Below, one piece after another: positions 4,357 to 7,240 of a stretch of DNA of 7,240 bases. Numbering within the stretch: the stretch's first letter is position 1; every line of letters starts with the position of its first letter. This DNA is from CAZXWK01 sp964644675. GTDB lineage: Bacteria > Actinomycetota > Coriobacteriia > Anaerosomatales > JAAXUF01. The stretch covers positions 1-7,240 of the forward strand of contig CAZXWK010000070.1 of the NCBI GenBank assembly GCA_964644675.1, given 5' to 3'. Under the pieces are notes generated by a model, which ran no database searches, was not told the origin of the DNA, and saw only the letters and a list, made by a program, of their open reading frames with translations. A program made the position numbers and the translations under genes.

Positions 4357-6191
4357 CGGCACCCGACCGCGAACTCGACAGGCTCCTTGACGCGGCCGCC
4401 GAGGCGCTGATCCTGGTCGACCCGACGGACGCGTCCACCACACGCGAGCTGACCGAGCGGATCGCCGAGATCGCCGTCGCGTTCGGCGAGGGCATCTCGG
4501 CGGACCACCCGTGCCTCGCTGCACTGCGCGCGGCCGAGCGGCTCCAGTCTGGCGACGCCGCGGCCCTTTCCGACGTCGAGCGGAACTACGCGGCATGCCG
4601 CACGGAACTCCTTGCAGCCGAGCGGCGCGCCCAGGCCGCCGGCGAGCAGCGCGAGGCGGCACCCGATGGCGGCGCGGCAGTGGACGCGCCNNNNNNNNNN
4701 NNNNNNNNNNNNNNNNNNNNNNNNNNNNNNNNNNNNNNNNNNNNNNNNNNNNNNNNNNNNNNNNNNNNNNNNNNNNNNNNNNNNNNNNNNGCACACGAGT
4801 CAGAGAACCTTCTCGCTGACGCTCGCGCCACCGGCGCGTCGGTCAGCGAGCCCACCATCGAGGCGCTGTTCGCCGCCGTCGACAAGATGCGCACCCTCGT
4901 CGCCAGTGCGTCGGGTCTCGCAAACGAAGCCCCCGCCGCGGGGGACACGCCCGAGCAAAGCGACGCCGCACGCGCGGACGGTGCCCGGAGCGACTCCGTG
5001 ACGGCCGCCACCCCCACGGCCGCCTCGATGCGCGCCGGCACCGTCCGCGTCGAGGAGAGCCGTCTCGACGCCCTGCTCGACGCCATCGGCGAGATGGTGA
5101 TCGCCGAGTCGATGGTCTCGGCGTCCTCGCGCATGAAGGCCGACGCCGCGGTACTCGAGGCGCAGTTCGAGCGTCTCGACAAGATCACGCGCGAACTCCA
5201 GCAGATGGCCACCTCGCTGCGCATGGTCCCCCTCCGCGCCACGTTCCGGAGAATGGCGCGGCTCGTGCGCGACGTCGCGAGCAAGGCGGGTAAGGACGTC
5301 GAGTTCGTGGTGTCGGGCGAGGACACCGAACTCGACAAGATCGTGGTCGACCGCATTTCCGATCCTCTCATTCATGCATTGCGGAATGCGGTCGACCACG
5401 GGATCGAGTCGCCGGAGGAGCGGGCGGCCGCGGGCAAGCCCGCGCGCGGCCGCGTGGAGCTTCGCGCCTACCACGCCGGCGGGGCCATCCACGTCGAGAT
5501 CATCGACGATGGGCGCGGCGTGGACTACGACGCCATCCTGGCCCGTGCCCGCGATCGAGGGCTGATCGGCGACGACGAGCGCCCCGACGAGCGCGCGCTG
5601 CTGGACCTGGTGTTCGCCCCCGGTTTCTCCACCGCCGAGACGGTCACGGACGTGTCCGGCCGGGGCGTGGGGATGGACGTGGTCAAGCGGACGGTCGAAG
5701 AGCTTCGGGGCCGCATCGACCTGCGCAGCCGCACCGGCGACGGCACCACGCTCGAGATCCGCCTGCCGCTCACGCTCGCGATCATCGAGGGCATGACCCT
5801 GCGCGTGGGCGACGAGCGCTACGTGCTGCCGCTGCTTTCAATCCAGCGCTCGGTGCGACCGCGCGCCGAGCAGGTCGTCACCGTGACCGGCCGAGGCGAG
5901 ATGCTGGCGCTCGACGACGAGCTCGTCCCGCTGCTGCGCCTCCACCGCCTCTTCGGCGCCGAGAACGCCGAGACCGACCTGACTCGCGCGGTCGTCGTCA
6001 TCGTCGACGACAACGGCGCGCACGCGGGACTCGTGGCCGACGAGCTTCTCGGCCAGCAGCAGACCGTGATCAAGCCGCTTGGCGAGGGGCTGCCCGAGCA
6101 GCCGGGCATCGCCGGCGGAGCCATCATGCCCGACGGTCGCGTGGGGTTGATCCTCGACGCCGCCGGGCTCGTCCGACACGCCAGGGCGTAG
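4353..6191 (+). CDS. cheA: CheA-type chemotaxis histidine kinase, interrupted by an assembly gap
   Basis: The frame is open from 4161; I choose GTG 4353 because it has GGAG (4339-4342) 10 nt upstream and starts the plausible coding sequence. With the gap taken as 100 nt it is 612 residues (numbers after the gap are nominal). Residues 1-112 are an Ala/Glu-rich helical extension. The Hpt (P1) domain is mostly hidden by the gap; only its C-terminal helices remain (AHESENLLADARA from 147). A linker of about 40 residues without a P2 domain leads to the P3 dimerisation helices (about 230-295) and the P4 ATPase. P4 has the N-box DPLIHALRNAVDHGIE (337-352), G1 DDGRG (385-389) and G2 GRGVGMD (436-442). 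The CheW-like P5 domain occupies about 481-608. It autophosphorylates under control of MCPs and passes phosphate to receivers. The mcp gene follows by 27 bp, so they probably form an operon. The phosphorylated His is not visible. Confidence 0.93.
   Translation: MTAPDRELDRLLDAAAEALILVDPTDASTTRELTERIAEIAVAFGEGISADHPCLAALRAAERLQSGDAAALSDVERNYAACRTELLAAERRAQAAGEQREAAPDGGAAVDAXXXXXXXXXXXXXXXXXXXXXXXXXXXXXXXXXXAHESENLLADARATGASVSEPTIEALFAAVDKMRTLVASASGLANEAPAAGDTPEQSDAARADGARSDSVTAATPTAASMRAGTVRVEESRLDALLDAIGEMVIAESMVSASSRMKADAAVLEAQFERLDKITRELQQMATSLRMVPLRATFRRMARLVRDVASKAGKDVEFVVSGEDTELDKIVVDRISDPLIHALRNAVDHGIESPEERAAAGKPARGRVELRAYHAGGAIHVEIIDDGRGVDYDAILARARDRGLIGDDERPDERALLDLVFAPGFSTAETVTDVSGRGVGMDVVKRTVEELRGRIDLRSRTGDGTTLEIRLPLTLAIIEGMTLRVGDERYVLPLLSIQRSVRPRAEQVVTVTGRGEMLALDDELVPLLRLHRLFGAENAETDLTRAVVVIVDDNGAHAGLVADELLGQQQTVIKPLGEGLPEQPGIAGGAIMPDGRVGLILDAAGLVRHARA
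4691..4790. other. Assembly gap of 100 N inside cheA
   Basis: Exactly 100 N, a conventional placeholder, so the true length is unknown. Coding on both sides reads in the same frame across it, but that is not proof because 100 is not a multiple of 3 and agreement happens one time in three. The missing part should hold the N-terminal half of the Hpt domain with the phosphorylated histidine. Confidence 0.98.
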
Positions 6192-6218
6192 CGGACAGAA
6201 CTTGGAGGAGCACCACAG

Positions 6219-7240
6219 ATGAACTGGTTCAACAAGCTCAGCATCAGTCTCAGGCTCTCGATCGGGTTCGGCGTGCTGTGCGCCATGCTCGTGGGAGTCG
6301 GGGCGATCGGCTACTTCGGCATGCAGAACATCATGTCGGGCAGCTCGGTCATCGCGAACGAGGCGCTGCCCGGCATCGACCGCCTGCGCACCTTCCAGGC
6401 CATGCAGGAGTCGATGTTCACCTACAGCCAGGGCCTGCTGCTCGAGCCGGCGGCCGACGTGGCCCAGGAGTACAAGGACAACCGCCTCCAGAACAACACC
6501 GACGCGGCCAAGGCGCTCGAGGAGTACGCGAAGGGAGGCATGGCTCCCGCGAACAAGGAGCTCATCGCCCAGATGCAGTCGGGCTGGGCGGAGCTCACCA
6601 AGTCCGACGACGAGGTCGTCGCCCTCTACGACCAGTACGTCCAGAGCGGCGACGAGGCCTTCATCAAGCAGGCGAAGAGTCTCGCCAACACCACCGAGAA
6701 CGAGATCTACAACCGCAACTACGAGCTGCTGCAGAAGATGATCGAGAACGAGACGGCCTACGCCGCCACCGTCATGGCGACGAACCAGGAGACGCAGCAG
6801 ACCGCCGTGACCGCCCTCGCGATCGCGATCCTCGTGAGCCTGGCGTTCGGAATCGTGACCGCGTGGGTCATCACCGCCGGCGTGTCCCGCCCGCTCGAGC
6901 GCGTCATCGCGAGCCTGACCCAGGGCGCCGAATCGGTCACCAACGCGAGCAGCCAGGTCGCATCTTCGTCCAACCTGCTCGCCGAGGGCGCCTCCGAGCA
7001 GGCCGCCAACCTCGAGGAGACGTCGTCGTCGCTCGAGGAGATGAGCGGGATGACGAGGCAGAACGCCGACAACTCCCGCCAGGCCGACGCGATGGCCCGC
7101 GAGGCCCAAGAAGCCGCTCGCCGCGGCGTCACGGCCGTCGCCGAGATGGGCGAGGCCATCGGCAAGATCAAGGACAGCTCGGACCGTACCGCCAAGATCA
7201 TCAAGACGATCGACGAGATCGCCTTCCAGACCAACCTCCT
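6219..7240 (+). CDS. Methyl-accepting chemotaxis protein, N-terminal part (runs off right edge)
   Basis: Starts at ATG 6219 with a strong GGAGGAG site (6204-6210) 8 nt upstream; 340 residues are visible. TM1 is about 11-33. The extracytoplasmic domain (34-192) is all-helical and looks like a four-helix-bundle MCP sensor (4HB_MCP). TM2 is about 196-220. After RPLERVIASL (224-233) the sequence passes almost directly into the methyl-accepting coiled coil (GASEQAANLEETSSSLEEM, 257-275), so the HAMP domain looks reduced to its first helix. The last visible residues, IIKTIDEIAFQTNL (327-340), lie at the conserved hairpin tip that contacts CheA and CheW. The ligand cannot be predicted. Adjacent to cheA, it is probably the dedicated receptor of this kinase. 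Confidence 0.95.
   Translation, partial: MNWFNKLSISLRLSIGFGVLCAMLVGVGAIGYFGMQNIMSGSSVIANEALPGIDRLRTFQAMQESMFTYSQGLLLEPAADVAQEYKDNRLQNNTDAAKALEEYAKGGMAPANKELIAQMQSGWAELTKSDDEVVALYDQYVQSGDEAFIKQAKSLANTTENEIYNRNYELLQKMIENETAYAATVMATNQETQQTAVTALAIAILVSLAFGIVTAWVITAGVSRPLERVIASLTQGAESVTNASSQVASSSNLLAEGASEQAANLEETSSSLEEMSGMTRQNADNSRQADAMAREAQEAARRGVTAVAEMGEAIGKIKDSSDRTAKIIKTIDEIAFQTNL

Noticed and set aside
5838..7109. 423-codon minus-strand ORF opposite cheA and mcp
   Set aside because: It is antisense to two unambiguous genes and its translation is Gly/Leu/Val/Asp/Arg-biased, as expected from the complement of GC-rich codons.

Overview
The window is GC-rich bacterial DNA with strong third-position G/C bias, GTG starts and predominantly GAG/CTC/GCC-type codon choice. 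The gene mix is an exported multicopper oxidase, two lipoproteins, response regulators, a CheA kinase and a methyl-accepting chemotaxis protein. It would fit a deep-branching Actinomycetota (for example a Coriobacteriia-like lineage), but a GC-rich Deltaproteobacteria-type genome cannot be excluded from this sequence. A run of exactly 100 N inside cheA marks a scaffold join, so this is probably a draft or metagenome-derived assembly.

Left part (1-2740): an envelope block. On the minus strand are a multicopper oxidase (cut by the left window edge) and, upstream of it, a lipoprotein with two tandem DUF7282-like domains. Divergent from the latter, on the plus strand, is an unrecognised small lipoprotein. 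The about 140-bp region between the two lipoprotein starts carries a direct repeat and two inverted repeats. All three proteins are predicted to leave the cytoplasm.

Right part (2811-7240): a signalling block. A stand-alone receiver protein on the minus strand is divergent from a NarL/FixJ-type response regulator on the plus strand. Their shared 199-bp intergenic region is packed with dyad symmetries. After a GC-rich hairpin comes a leader region of almost 200 bp, a possible 26-codon ORF that overlaps the cheA start in a GTGA arrangement, then cheA (Hpt domain mostly lost in the assembly gap) and, 27 bp later, an MCP that runs off the right edge.

The most interesting signal is a 17-bp dyad upstream of the NarL-type regulator gene (3293-3309) that recurs at 13 of 17 positions upstream of cheA (4146-4162). 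This suggests that the regulator binds both sites, tying a CheA/MCP receptor array to a transcriptional output instead of, or in addition to, a flagellar motor. This is an inference from sequence layout only. No RNA genes, CRISPR arrays, insertion sequences or integration sites were seen.
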